From: Scatosoma sp045632625
GTDB taxonomy: Bacteria; Bacillota; Clostridia; Christensenellales; Borkfalkiaceae
Length of the DNA stretch: 16,554 bases
Direction of reading: 5' to 3'
Assembly: GCA_045632625.1 (NCBI GenBank)
Contig: JAZQWZ010000058.1
Span: forward strand, 1-16,554
Position numbers and translations under genes: made by a program. Below, in pieces: positions 1-6,442 of the stretch; position 1 is the first letter of the stretch; each line of letters starts with the position of its first letter. The notes below the pieces were generated by a model. That model was not told the DNA's origin, ran no database searches, and saw only the letters and a list, made by a program, of their open reading frames with translations.

Positions 1-290
1 CCAAGCACCGTTTGCAAATGCCAAGCAATCGCTTCCCCTTCTCTGTCAGGGTCGGTTGCAAGATACACGCGATCGGCTTTTTTCGTCGCGTCCGTCAAAC
101 GGCGGATAACGTCCTCTTTCCCTTCGGAATTGACGTATTTGGGCTCGAAATTATTTTGCAAATCCACGCCCAGCGTATGCACAGGCAAATCACGGATATG
201 TCCCGCCGACGCGTCCACGCGGTATTTGCCTTTTAAGTATTTTGAGATGGTTTTCGCCTTAGAAGGCGACTCTACGATAATTAAATCCAT
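1..290 (-). CDS. topA: DNA topoisomerase I, N-terminal part (cut by window edge)
   Basis: This gene begins at 290 and runs off the left edge, so only about the first 96 residues are visible. Type IA topoisomerase I relaxes negative supercoils by cutting and rejoining one DNA strand. The visible part is the TOPRIM domain. It opens with MDLIIVESPSKAKTI (Glu7 in the conserved ESPSKA motif) and has the metal-binding motif DPDREGEA with Asp80, Asp82 and Glu84, followed by IAWHL. The active-site tyrosine lies outside the window. The start is supported by AAGGA about ten bases upstream. It lies 67 bases downstream of dprA on the same strand and is probably the third gene of the yifB-dprA-topA operon. 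The dprA-topA pair is a common Bacillota arrangement. Nothing in the visible part looks damaged. Confidence 0.95.
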   Translation of the reverse strand, partial: MDLIIVESPSKAKTISKYLKGKYRVDASAGHIRDLPVHTLGVDLQNNFEPKYVNSEGKEDVIRRLTDATKKADRVYLATDPDREGEAIAWHLQTVL

Positions 291-357
291 TCTTGTCGTC
301 CTTATATCAAGAAATTATTTTACTTATTTTGGTTATTGCGGAGTTTCATCGCTTATT

Positions 358-1221
358 TTACACGGGGGCGTATTGATTGCCTCCGATGCTCACACACAGT
401 CCTTTCACTTCCAGCGCCGACAGCAAAGCCCTTGCCTTAAACAACGGCACGCCCGCCTTTTGCGCCAGCACCGCCACGTGCCCGCCCGACGTGTCGCGGA
501 GCACCTGCACCAGCTTTTCTTCGTCTTCGCTTAACGCAGCCTTAGGTTTTGCTTTCTTTTGCGCCTGCAACGAAAACGCGCCTAAAATATCTTCCGCAGT
601 TTCCGTCAAAAGCGCGCCCTTTTTAATCAGCGCATTACAGCCAACCCCTGCGGTTACGCCCAATGAATAAGGCAATGCAAACACCTTTTTATTTTTGGCA
701 AACGCATACTTTGCTGTAATCAACGCACCGCTTTTTTCCGCTGCCCCAAGCACCAACACGCCTTCGCTCAGCGTAGCAAGCAGCTCGTTTCTGTACTCGT
801 ACGAAAAACTGCGTACGGGCGTATCGTATTCGTAAGGGGAAAGCAGCAAGCCCTGCTCCGCCACCTTTTTAAGTAGCGGTAAATTATTTTGCGGCACTGC
901 GGAAAAACCGCCTGCCAGCACGCAAATTACCTTACCGCCCGCGCTAAGCGCCCCCTCGATTGCCGCCGTATCACCGCCGGCCGCCGCGCCCGTTACGATG
1001 GTAAACGCATCTGCAACGCCCTTGACGATTTCCGCCCCCGCTTTCAATGCGGACATGGGTGTCCTGCGCGAGCCGACTACGGTAAACAACCGCGTTTTTA
1101 AAAGGGAAATATCCCCCGCCGCCTGCAGCTTTTCAGGCGCGCCCGACCAACCGTTCAAAGCCGTTGGATACAGGCTATCACCCTTGCAAACGGTAATCAT
1201 TTTGTCTTTATTGATACCCAT
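358..1221 (-). CDS. dprA: DNA processing protein DprA/Smf (divergent)
   Basis: This 287-residue protein belongs to the DprA/Smf family, which binds incoming single-stranded DNA and loads RecA during natural transformation. Family hallmarks are the Rossmann-fold start FTVVGSRR (46-53), GGF (104-106), YRNELLATLSEGVLVLGA (143-160), KSGALITAKYAF (163-174), and GCNALIKKGALLT followed by AEDIL (194-213). A C-terminal winged-helix-like segment (about 230-287) fits the usual second domain. The length is on the short side for the family. Several normally strict positions differ: the SGxAxGID-like loop reads TGAAAGGDTAA (77-87), and the PG after the VFALP strand is missing. It starts 13 bases after yifB, with only a weak AGG ahead of the ATG; Met8 is a possible alternative start. 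DNA-uptake activity cannot be judged from the sequence. Confidence 0.88.
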   Translation of the reverse strand: MGINKDKMITVCKGDSLYPTALNGWSGAPEKLQAAGDISLLKTRLFTVVGSRRTPMSALKAGAEIVKGVADAFTIVTGAAAGGDTAAIEGALSAGGKVICVLAGGFSAVPQNNLPLLKKVAEQGLLLSPYEYDTPVRSFSYEYRNELLATLSEGVLVLGAAEKSGALITAKYAFAKNKKVFALPYSLGVTAGVGCNALIKKGALLTETAEDILGAFSLQAQKKAKPKAALSEDEEKLVQVLRDTSGGHVAVLAQKAGVPLFKARALLSALEVKGLCVSIGGNQYAPV

Positions 1222-1234
1222 ACGCTACGACCTA

Positions 1235-2770
1235 TCAATCAATTTCGGAAAGCCCTGCCCCGTAGGTACGGTAGGAAATGGCTTCGTATAAATGTTCTTC
1301 GGTGATTTCTTCGCTGAGTGCCAAATCGGCAATCGTGCGCGCTACCTTTAAAATACGCGATCTCGCACGCGCGGAAAGGTGCAAGCTTTCAAACGCTTCT
1401 TTCAATACCTGTTCGCATTCGGGCGAAAGCGCACAATACGCACGCGTTTCCTTTTCGCTCATTTCCGCGTTTGTCGTAACGCCGCTGCCTGCAAAACGCT
1501 CCCTTTGAATTCTTCGTGCCGCGTCCGCACGCGCCTTTACCTGCGCGCTGCTTTCTTCGTGCGCTTCGCTCACCAAATCATCGTAATTGACGCCGTCCAC
1601 TTCCACCTGAATATCAATTCTATCCAAAAGTGGTCCTGAAATTTTCGCACGGTATTTGCGGATATCGTTGGGCGTGCACGAACAGCGATGCTTGCTCGAA
1701 CCCAAATGCCCGCACGGACAAGGGTTCATGCTCGCACACAGCATAAAGGACGCGGGATAAGTCACCGTGCCGCCTGCGCGCGAAATAGTAATTACACCGT
1801 CTTCCAAGGGCTGACGAAGCGATTCCAATGCGGAACGCTTATATTCGGGCAATTCGTCCAAGAACAGCACGCCGCCGTGCGCCAAAGAAATTTCCCCGGG
1901 ATGTACCGATTTATTACCGCCGCCGCACAGGGAAACGGTGGTTGCCGTGTGGTGCGGGCTTCTAAACGGACGGATAGACACAATGCCTCTATCTCCAAGC
2001 GTACCTGCCACCGAATGTATTTTCGTAATTTCTAATGCTTCGTCAAACGACATATCAGGCAAAATACCAGGGAGCGAGCGCGCCAACATCGTTTTACCGC
2101 TACCCGGGGGACCTACGAACAATACGTTATGTCCGCCTGCTACCGCCACTTCCAAAGCGCGTTTCGCCATCGGTTGCCCTTTGACGAAGGATAAATCGTA
2201 CGCGCGTTGTTTATCGTCCATATCCGTGGAAAAGGGCGCTTGTTCCACAGGCGAAAGGGGCGCAAACCCCGACAAATGGTCTACCGCCTGTCTCAGCGTT
2301 TTTACGGCATACACTTCCACCCCGCGCACGTAGCTTGCTTCCTTGCGGTTGTCAAACGGCACGATAAATTTCTTAAAACCCTTATCTCTTGCGGAAATAA
2401 TAGCAGGCAACACGCCCGTCACCGCGCGCAAATCGCCGTTCAAGGCAAGCTCGCCCAAGCAAATGATATCCGTCACGTCCGCTTGCAAACTACCGCCCGC
2501 CAAAAGTAAGCTTAAAGCGATAGGCAAATCCAACGCCGAGCCCTCTTTTTTCACGTACGCAGGCGCAAGGTTGATGGTAATTTTATGTAAAGGAAATTCA
2601 AGTAAGCTATTTTTAATGGCGCTTCTCACGCGTTCTTTGGATTCTTTTACGGTGGCATCGGGCAACCCGACTACGTCGTAAGACGGCAGTCCGCGCATAA
2701 CGTCCGCTTCTACGGTTACGCACACCCCTTCCAAGCCCGAAAGCGCATAACTTTGTACCTTTGCAATCAT
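1235..2770 (-). CDS. comM: YifB/ComM family Mg-chelatase-like AAA+ ATPase
   Basis: This 511-residue protein has the normal length and layout of the YifB/ComM family, AAA+ ATPases related to magnesium chelatase. ComM in gamma-proteobacteria is a helicase that promotes branch migration during natural transformation. The N-terminal ChlI-like domain (about 1-165) carries MRGLPSYDVVGLPDATVKES (25-44). The ATPase core has Walker A GPPGSGKT (220-227), FRSPHHT (269-275), Walker B VLFLDE (301-306) and a Cys-rich CPCGHLG...CSC stretch (351-365). LLDRIDI (381-387) and a C-terminal helical domain follow. I chose the start at 2770, not the longer open frame from 2827, because GGAGG lies about eight bases upstream and family proteins begin with the MIAKVQSYALSG-type sequence. 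It heads the operon with dprA and topA, all DNA-processing functions. Confidence 0.93.
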   Translation of the reverse strand: MIAKVQSYALSGLEGVCVTVEADVMRGLPSYDVVGLPDATVKESKERVRSAIKNSLLEFPLHKITINLAPAYVKKEGSALDLPIALSLLLAGGSLQADVTDIICLGELALNGDLRAVTGVLPAIISARDKGFKKFIVPFDNRKEASYVRGVEVYAVKTLRQAVDHLSGFAPLSPVEQAPFSTDMDDKQRAYDLSFVKGQPMAKRALEVAVAGGHNVLFVGPPGSGKTMLARSLPGILPDMSFDEALEITKIHSVAGTLGDRGIVSIRPFRSPHHTATTVSLCGGGNKSVHPGEISLAHGGVLFLDELPEYKRSALESLRQPLEDGVITISRAGGTVTYPASFMLCASMNPCPCGHLGSSKHRCSCTPNDIRKYRAKISGPLLDRIDIQVEVDGVNYDDLVSEAHEESSAQVKARADAARRIQRERFAGSGVTTNAEMSEKETRAYCALSPECEQVLKEAFESLHLSARARSRILKVARTIADLALSEEITEEHLYEAISYRTYGAGLSEID

Positions 2771-2860
2771 TTTTTTTCCTCCGCGTCGAAGCTTGGCAAA
2801 AGCCGTCGATTTTTGACAAAAAAGCAAAAATTCCCTACCTTATATATATGCCCATTTTAT

Positions 2861-2889
2861 ATTGTACCCTAAATACATAAAAAAGTAAA
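2861..2889 (-). promoter_or_regulatory. Putative sigma-A promoter of the yifB-dprA-topA operon
   Basis: On the minus strand there is a -35 TTTACT (2884-2889) and a -10 TACAAT (2861-2866) separated by 17 bases. Transcription would start near 2855, giving a leader of about 85 bases before the yifB ATG. The -35 is imperfect (TTGACA is consensus). It sits just downstream of the rplS terminator, where a fresh promoter is expected. Confidence 0.55.
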
Positions 2890-2909
2890 CAGTTTTACGG
2901 CAAATTTTC

Positions 2910-2946
2910 AAAAAAAAAGTTTGTCCTTGACTTTGGACAAACTTTT
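2910..2946 (-). terminator. Intrinsic terminator after rplS
   Basis: The arms AAAAGTTTGTCC (2915-2926) and GGACAAACTTTT (2935-2946) form a perfect 12-bp stem with an 8-base loop. Reading the minus strand, the stem is followed by a run of T. It begins 19 bases after the rplS stop codon and separates rplS from the yifB operon. Confidence 0.9.
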
Positions 2947-2965
2947 CTCTTCTTGCGAAAAAAAC

Positions 2966-3310
2966 TTAAATTTTTTCTTTAACTTTTGCTGCCTTACCGG
3001 TAAGCTTACGCAAATAATACAGCTTCGCTCTTCTAACTTTACCGCGTCTTACGACCGTGATGGACGCAATTTTCGGGGAGTGAAGAGGATAGGTTTTTTC
3101 TACGCCTACGCCATAGGAAATGTGGCGTACGGTGAACGTTTCAGAAACGCCGCCGTTTTTCTTAGCGATAACCACGCCTTCGAAATTTTGAACTCTTTCC
3201 TTGCCGCCTTCGATAATTCTGTAACCAACCTTAACCGTGTCGCCTACTTCAAATGCGGGAACTTCTGCTTTCAAACTTTCTGCGTTGATAGCTTCAATCA
3301 ATCCTTTCAT
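2966..3310 (-). CDS. rplS: 50S ribosomal protein L19
   Basis: This 114-residue protein is ribosomal protein L19 (bL19), a component of the large subunit at the 30S-50S interface. Family features are the acidic-basic start MKGLIEAIN, the VGDTVKVGYRIIEGGKERVQ segment (22-41), FEGVVIAKKNGG (43-54), TFTVRHISYGVGVEKTYPLH (58-77) and the basic VVRRGKVRRAKLYYLRKL stretch (86-103). The length is typical and the start is supported by GGAGG about ten bases upstream. The gene stands alone between its own promoter and leader and its own terminator. In many Bacillota it is downstream of trmD and rimM, but here its upstream neighbour is a divergent sodium-pump gene, so it is separated from the usual ribosome-maturation genes. 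Confidence 0.97.
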   Translation of the reverse strand: MKGLIEAINAESLKAEVPAFEVGDTVKVGYRIIEGGKERVQNFEGVVIAKKNGGVSETFTVRHISYGVGVEKTYPLHSPKIASITVVRRGKVRRAKLYYLRKLTGKAAKVKEKI

Positions 3311-3335
3311 TTCAGACTTTACCTCCGTTATTTAC

Positions 3336-3396
3336 GAAACGTTCATAACCCGCTGCATGGCTCCTCACCATGCCCGAAAAAGGCAGCGGAACGCTC
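3336..3396 (-). ncRNA. Structured rplS leader, likely L19 ribosomal-protein leader
   Basis: Between the rplS promoter and ribosome binding site, the minus strand can fold into nested helices. GAGCGTTC (3389-3396) pairs with GAACGTTTC (3336-3344) with one bulged base. Inside this, CGCT pairs with AGCG, and GCATGG pairs with CCATGC around a short loop. This nested helix with a bulged 5' side, placed directly before rplS, fits the L19 leader family known from low-GC Gram-positive bacteria, where L19 is thought to control its own synthesis. I assign it by position and pairing; I could not run a covariance search. Confidence 0.65.
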
Positions 3397-3409
3397 GAAG
3401 TCGACATCT

Positions 3410-3438
3410 ATTATATCGGTTTTTGCTTACTTTGGCAA
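3410..3438 (-). promoter_or_regulatory. Strong sigma-A promoter of rplS
   Basis: On the minus strand, -35 TTGCCA (3433-3438) and -10 TATAAT (3410-3415) are separated by exactly 17 bases. The start point would be near 3403, just ahead of the structured leader, giving a leader transcript of about 90 bases. Confidence 0.8.
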
Positions 3439-3517
3439 GCATTTTTGCATGGTTTTTTCATATTTTTTATTTCTTTTCCTTATTTTATTTTTTTTGCGTA
3501 CACGCGCGCGTATTTGC

Positions 3518-3546
3518 TTGACTTTATCTATTTATTTTTTTATAAT
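3518..3546 (+). promoter_or_regulatory. Strong sigma-A promoter of oadB operon
   Basis: The plus strand has -35 TTGACT (3518-3523) and a perfect -10 TATAAT (3541-3546), 17 bases apart. Only about 27 bases separate the predicted start from the oadB ATG. A 10-bp self-complementary ACGCGCGCGT (3502-3511) sits just upstream of the -35. The rest of 3440-3570 is T-rich with no gene. Confidence 0.8.
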
Positions 3547-3579
3547 TATTTTGTTAAATATGTTAAACTGGAGGCATAT

Positions 3580-4917
3580 ATGTTTGATTTCCTTCTTCAA
3601 GGGTTTCAAGAACTTGAACCGCAACAAGTTGCCATGTGGGTAATCGGCGGCATCTTGATTTATCTTGCTATCAAAAAAGATATGGAACCTGCCCTGTTAC
3701 TCCCCATGGGCTTTGGCGCAATTTTGGTAAACTTGCCCTTGTCCCCAACTATCAATGAAACATTTACATTGGAATTGTTTAGAGAGTTATTTGAAAGCTT
3801 AGAAACGAATTCCATGTCATTATCCGATGTATACGATAAAATCGTACGCATCACTGATGTAGATGTAGAAAAAACTGGCTTTACTATAGAAGTTTTAGCT
3901 GACATCTTCGCCAATCCAGAATTAGTATCTGTAAGTGATAAATATGATGCCATTGTTGCCATTACTGGTGAAGGACATCTTGGCATTATTTCTTCCCTCT
4001 TCCAAGTAGGTATCGAAGCCAGTGAAGCAATGCCTTTGCTTTTGTTTATCGGTATCGGTTGTATGATCGATTTCGGTCCCCTTTTGACCAACCCTAAGCT
4101 CTTCATTTTGGGCGGTGCGGCACAGCTTGGTATTTTCGTTACCATTATCCTTGCCGCAATGATCGGTTTCCCTTTGAACGACGCGGCTTCTATCGGTATT
4201 ATCGGTGCGGCGGACGGCCCTACGGCAATTTTGGTTGCTATGCAACTTATGTCCAAATACATCGGCCCTATCATGGTTGTAGCGTATTCGTATATGGCGC
4301 TTGTACCCATCGTACAACCCGCTGTTATTAGAATGTGCACGACCAAGAAAGAACGTATGATTAAAATGAAATACAGCGCAAAGCAAGTTTCGCCTTTGAT
4401 GCGTGTTTTGTTCCCTATCATCGTTACGGTAATTTCCGGTTTGATTGCTCCCGATTCGCTTTCGCTTGTCGGCATGTTGATGTTCGGTAACTTGCTCCGT
4501 GAATGCGGTGTGTTGAAATCGCTTTCCGAAACGGCACAAACGACGTTCTCCAACATCATCACGTTGCTTCTTGGTATCACCATTTCCTTCCAAATGCAAG
4601 CGGCGGCATTCTTGTCGATTGAAACGCTTATCATTATGGCGCTTGGTTTGTTCGCATTCGTATTCGATACCATCGGCGGCGTAATGTGCGCAAAGCTTAT
4701 CAACTTGTTCAGCAAGGAAAAAATCAACCCCATGCTCGGTGCGGCAGGTATCTCCGCATTCCCCATGGCTTCGCGTGTCGTTGCGAAAATGGGCACGAAA
4801 GAAGACCCTTCCAACCACTTGCTCATGCACGCAGTAGGCGCAAACGTATCCGGTCAAATCGCTTCCGCTATCGTAGGCGGCTTGATTATCGGTATCCTTG
4901 GCCCGTTCTGCTTATAA
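3580..4917 (+). CDS. oadB: Sodium ion-translocating decarboxylase subunit beta (OadB/GcdB/MmdB family)
   Basis: This 445-residue membrane protein belongs to the beta subunits of biotin-dependent sodium-pump decarboxylases (oxaloacetate, methylmalonyl-CoA or glutaconyl-CoA). The family removes CO2 from carboxybiotin and exports Na+. Key motifs are MIDFGPLLTNP (162-172, with the ion-site Asp164), DAASIGIIGAADGPTAI (201-217), AYSYMALVP (235-243), NPMLGAAGISAFPMASRV (383-400) and HAVGANVSGQI (417-427). The start at 3580 is set by GGAGG (3570-3574); a longer open frame exists but lacks that support. Many relatives from Firmicutes are near 375 residues. The excess lies in a polar, acidic stretch between the second and third hydrophobic regions (about 57-131) that holds two similar pieces, SDVYDKIVRIT and SDKYDAIVAIT. 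The substrate cannot be told, because no alpha subunit is nearby. Confidence 0.92.
   Translation: MFDFLLQGFQELEPQQVAMWVIGGILIYLAIKKDMEPALLLPMGFGAILVNLPLSPTINETFTLELFRELFESLETNSMSLSDVYDKIVRITDVDVEKTGFTIEVLADIFANPELVSVSDKYDAIVAITGEGHLGIISSLFQVGIEASEAMPLLLFIGIGCMIDFGPLLTNPKLFILGGAAQLGIFVTIILAAMIGFPLNDAASIGIIGAADGPTAILVAMQLMSKYIGPIMVVAYSYMALVPIVQPAVIRMCTTKKERMIKMKYSAKQVSPLMRVLFPIIVTVISGLIAPDSLSLVGMLMFGNLLRECGVLKSLSETAQTTFSNIITLLLGITISFQMQAAAFLSIETLIIMALGLFAFVFDTIGGVMCAKLINLFSKEKINPMLGAAGISAFPMASRVVAKMGTKEDPSNHLLMHAVGANVSGQIASAIVGGLIIGILGPFCL
3823..3966 (+). repeat. Imperfect internal peptide repeat in the long OadB loop
   Basis: Residues 82-92 (SDVYDKIVRIT) and 119-129 (SDKYDAIVAIT) share eight of eleven positions, 37 residues apart. 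Their codons differ widely, so this is either an old duplication or convergence. Similarity fades after the IT pair. It lies inside the extra segment of this OadB. Confidence 0.4.
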
Positions 4918-4929
4918 GGAGGTAGAAAT

Positions 4930-5151
4930 ATGTTGACGATGTTATTAGCAGCTTTTGACAATTTAAAACCTATGCAATGGAGCGTTTTAAAACCTGCATT
5001 AAACTTCTTATGGCAAGGTCTTTTGGCAATTTTCGTGGTTATCGGCTTGATTATCCTTGCGGTAAAGTTCACTTCTTGGGCAATCGTAAAAGCAGGCGAA
5101 ATCAAGAAAAAACGCGAAGAATATATGCAAAATCAAGAAGATAATCAATAA
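4930..5151 (+). CDS. Small membrane protein, OadG-like subunit of the sodium pump
   Basis: This 73-residue protein has one hydrophobic helix (about 27-50, WQGLLAIFVVIGLIILAVKF) followed by a charged, probably cytoplasmic tail rich in Lys, Glu and Gln (55-73). That layout matches OadG-type gamma subunits, small single-span proteins that stabilise the alpha-beta complex. OadG-related small subunits are commonly found beside oadB-type genes in anaerobes. It starts 12 bases after the oadB stop with GGAGG (4918-4922) ahead of the ATG, so the two are almost certainly co-transcribed and translated at similar levels. The terminator follows directly. The tail lacks the long Pro/Ala linker and the metal-binding histidines seen at the end of some larger gamma subunits. 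The assignment rests on layout and neighbourhood more than on sequence identity. Confidence 0.68.
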   Translation: MLTMLLAAFDNLKPMQWSVLKPALNFLWQGLLAIFVVIGLIILAVKFTSWAIVKAGEIKKKREEYMQNQEDNQ

Positions 5152-5170
5152 CGGTTTATACTACACAAAC

Positions 5171-5204
5171 AAAAACGACGGTTGTTCCCAACCGCCGTTT
5201 TTTT
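5171..5204. terminator. Bidirectional intrinsic terminator between oadB operon and Ca2+/Na+ antiporter
   Basis: The arms ACGACGGTTG (5175-5184) and CAACCGCCGT (5189-5198) form a 10-bp stem with one mismatch and a TTCC loop. T runs follow on the plus strand (5198-5204), and a T-rich tract follows on the minus strand (A run 5171-5175). It can end both converging transcripts. Confidence 0.9.
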
Positions 5205-5217
5205 GTTATACAACGCC

Positions 5218-6243
5218 TTATAAAGCAAACAAATACACGTAATATATCGCAAACCCGATAAGCATTACGATACCGCCCCAACGCTTAATTTTATGGTCCT
5301 TTATCCAGCCAAGCACACTCAACAGCACCGCCGCCCCCAATGCAATCGCCGTATCAATCAAAAATTCGGAGGCAAACACAAGCGGAGCAATCGTTGCGGC
5401 AATCCCAAGCGTTCGCAAAATATTAAAAATACAGCTGCCGACAATATCCCCCACGGCGATATCCGTATTTCCCTTGCTCGCCGCCACTACGCAGGTTACA
5501 AGCTCAGGTAAGGACGTACCGATAGCTACCACCGTCAAACCGATAATACGGTCGGAAATGCCTATCTTTACAGCAATCGCCGTCGCCGCTTCTACCGCAA
5601 GTTGCGCGCCAAGCACAACGATACCAAGCCCTACAAGCGTAACTACGCTTAAAAACCACGTATGCGCTTTCATTTTCTTATACCAACGCCCGTACGCCGT
5701 AGTCGGTTCATCCTTATCGCCGTCGTCGGGAATAATTACCTCTTTGCGCTCTTCCAAAATTTGCGTACGCACCTTTTCCTTATCGCGTTGCCCCATGGCA
5801 ATCTTGATAAGCAACACGGTGTACACAGTCGAAATTACGAAAAACACAATGCCTTCCCAGCGGCTAAGTTCCCCGTCCAAACCGCAAAGAAGCAACAGCG
5901 CCGACGCCCCGATTAAAACGGGGAAATCAATTTTTAACGTATCTTTGTAAACAGGCAAGCTCGCAATAATCGCCGCCACACCCAAAATCAACAAAATATT
6001 CGTAATGTTGCTGCCTACGATATTGCCGATAGCCAGCCCCGTTGAACCTTGCACGGACGAAATAATCGACGTAGCTAGCTCAGGCGCGCTCGTCCCAAAC
6101 GCCACTACGGTCAAACCGATAACCAAATGCGGCACGTGCAATTTCTCGGCAATGCCTGCCGCACCGTCCACAAACCAGTCCGCCCCCTTTACCAAACAAA
6201 CGAACCCGACCGCCAACAATATAATTGCTACCCAAAGTTCCAT
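5218..6243 (-). CDS. Calcium/sodium antiporter, CaCA family (YrbG-like)
   Basis: This 341-residue membrane protein is a prokaryotic member of the Ca2+:cation antiporter family, which expels Ca2+ in exchange for Na+. It shows the two inverted alpha-repeats: GLTVVAFGTSAPELATS (43-59) with GNIVGSNITNILLILG (73-88), and GLTVVAIGTSLPELVT (235-250) with GDIVGSCIFNILRTLG (265-280). Glu55, Asn74, Glu247 and Asp266 correspond to the ion-binding Glu54, Asn81, Glu213 and Asp240 of the archaeal NCX_Mj, so the transport site appears intact. The halves are joined by a polar, charged cytoplasmic loop (about 152-192). The start is backed by AGGGAG and AAAGG shortly upstream. The gene is monocistronic, with its own promoter and the shared terminator. 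Na+ dependence, as opposed to H+, is inferred from the family. Confidence 0.92.
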   Translation of the reverse strand: MELWVAIILLAVGFVCLVKGADWFVDGAAGIAEKLHVPHLVIGLTVVAFGTSAPELATSIISSVQGSTGLAIGNIVGSNITNILLILGVAAIIASLPVYKDTLKIDFPVLIGASALLLLCGLDGELSRWEGIVFFVISTVYTVLLIKIAMGQRDKEKVRTQILEERKEVIIPDDGDKDEPTTAYGRWYKKMKAHTWFLSVVTLVGLGIVVLGAQLAVEAATAIAVKIGISDRIIGLTVVAIGTSLPELVTCVVAASKGNTDIAVGDIVGSCIFNILRTLGIAATIAPLVFASEFLIDTAIALGAAVLLSVLGWIKDHKIKRWGGIVMLIGFAIYYVYLFAL

Positions 6244-6274
6244 ATCCTTTCACTCCCTAAATAAGTTGAGCATT

Positions 6275-6303
6275 ATCATACCATTTTATTTGATAAATGT
6301 CAA
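6275..6303 (-). promoter_or_regulatory. Consensus sigma-A promoter of the Ca2+/Na+ antiporter gene
   Basis: On the minus strand there is a perfect -35 TTGACA (6298-6303) and a -10 TATGAT (6275-6280) with 17 bases between. The leader is short, about 25-30 bases, and contains AGGGAG. No operator is obvious. Confidence 0.8.
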
Positions 6304-6371
6304 CTGTCTTGCCTGCCTTTGAAAATTTTCTTTGCTTTCCTACTTTTTCTCGCGTGCAAGCTATATTTATA

Positions 6372-6401
6372 TTGACAAACCCGCCCCTTTTCGCGTATAC
6401 T
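6372..6401 (+). promoter_or_regulatory. Sigma-A promoter of the cation diffusion facilitator gene
   Basis: The plus strand has a perfect -35 TTGACA (6372-6377) and a -10 TATACT (6396-6401) separated by 18 bases. The leader to the ATG at 6443 is about 35 bases, too short for a metal riboswitch. An inverted repeat overlaps the -10. Confidence 0.78.
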
Positions 6402-6412
6402 GTACATATACG
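6394..6412. promoter_or_regulatory. Inverted repeat over the -10 element, candidate repressor operator
   Basis: CGTATA (6394-6399) and TATACG (6407-6412) are exact inverted copies around a 7-base centre, CTGTACA. The 19-bp element covers the -10 and the likely start site of the metal exporter gene. That is a typical place for a repressor site, but the pattern does not match an operator I know, and A/T-rich palindromes can occur by chance. Confidence 0.4.
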
Positions 6413-6442
6413 TAAAAATAACATATTTTACCAAGGTGTTTT

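Noticed and set aside
2771..2827. Longer N-terminus for yifB starting at 2827
   Set aside because: The ATG at 2770 has GGAGG at the right distance and begins with the family's usual first residues; the extension looks like leader sequence.
3370..3579. Longer N-terminus for oadB starting at 3370
   Set aside because: It would run through the oadB promoter and the rplS leader; GGAGG at 3570-3574 marks the ATG at 3580.
2921..3643. 240-codon plus-strand frame opposite rplS
   Set aside because: It covers the rplS gene, leader and both promoters, and its product is low-complexity with no family features.
3660..4857. Two long open frames on the minus strand opposite oadB (388 and 311 codons)
   Set aside because: They are antisense to a clear OadB protein with family motifs, have no ribosome binding site, and show no recognisable domain.
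6402..6442. Manganese riboswitch (yybP-ykoY type) before the CDF gene
   Set aside because: Only about 35-40 bases lie between the promoter and the ATG, too few for that structure.
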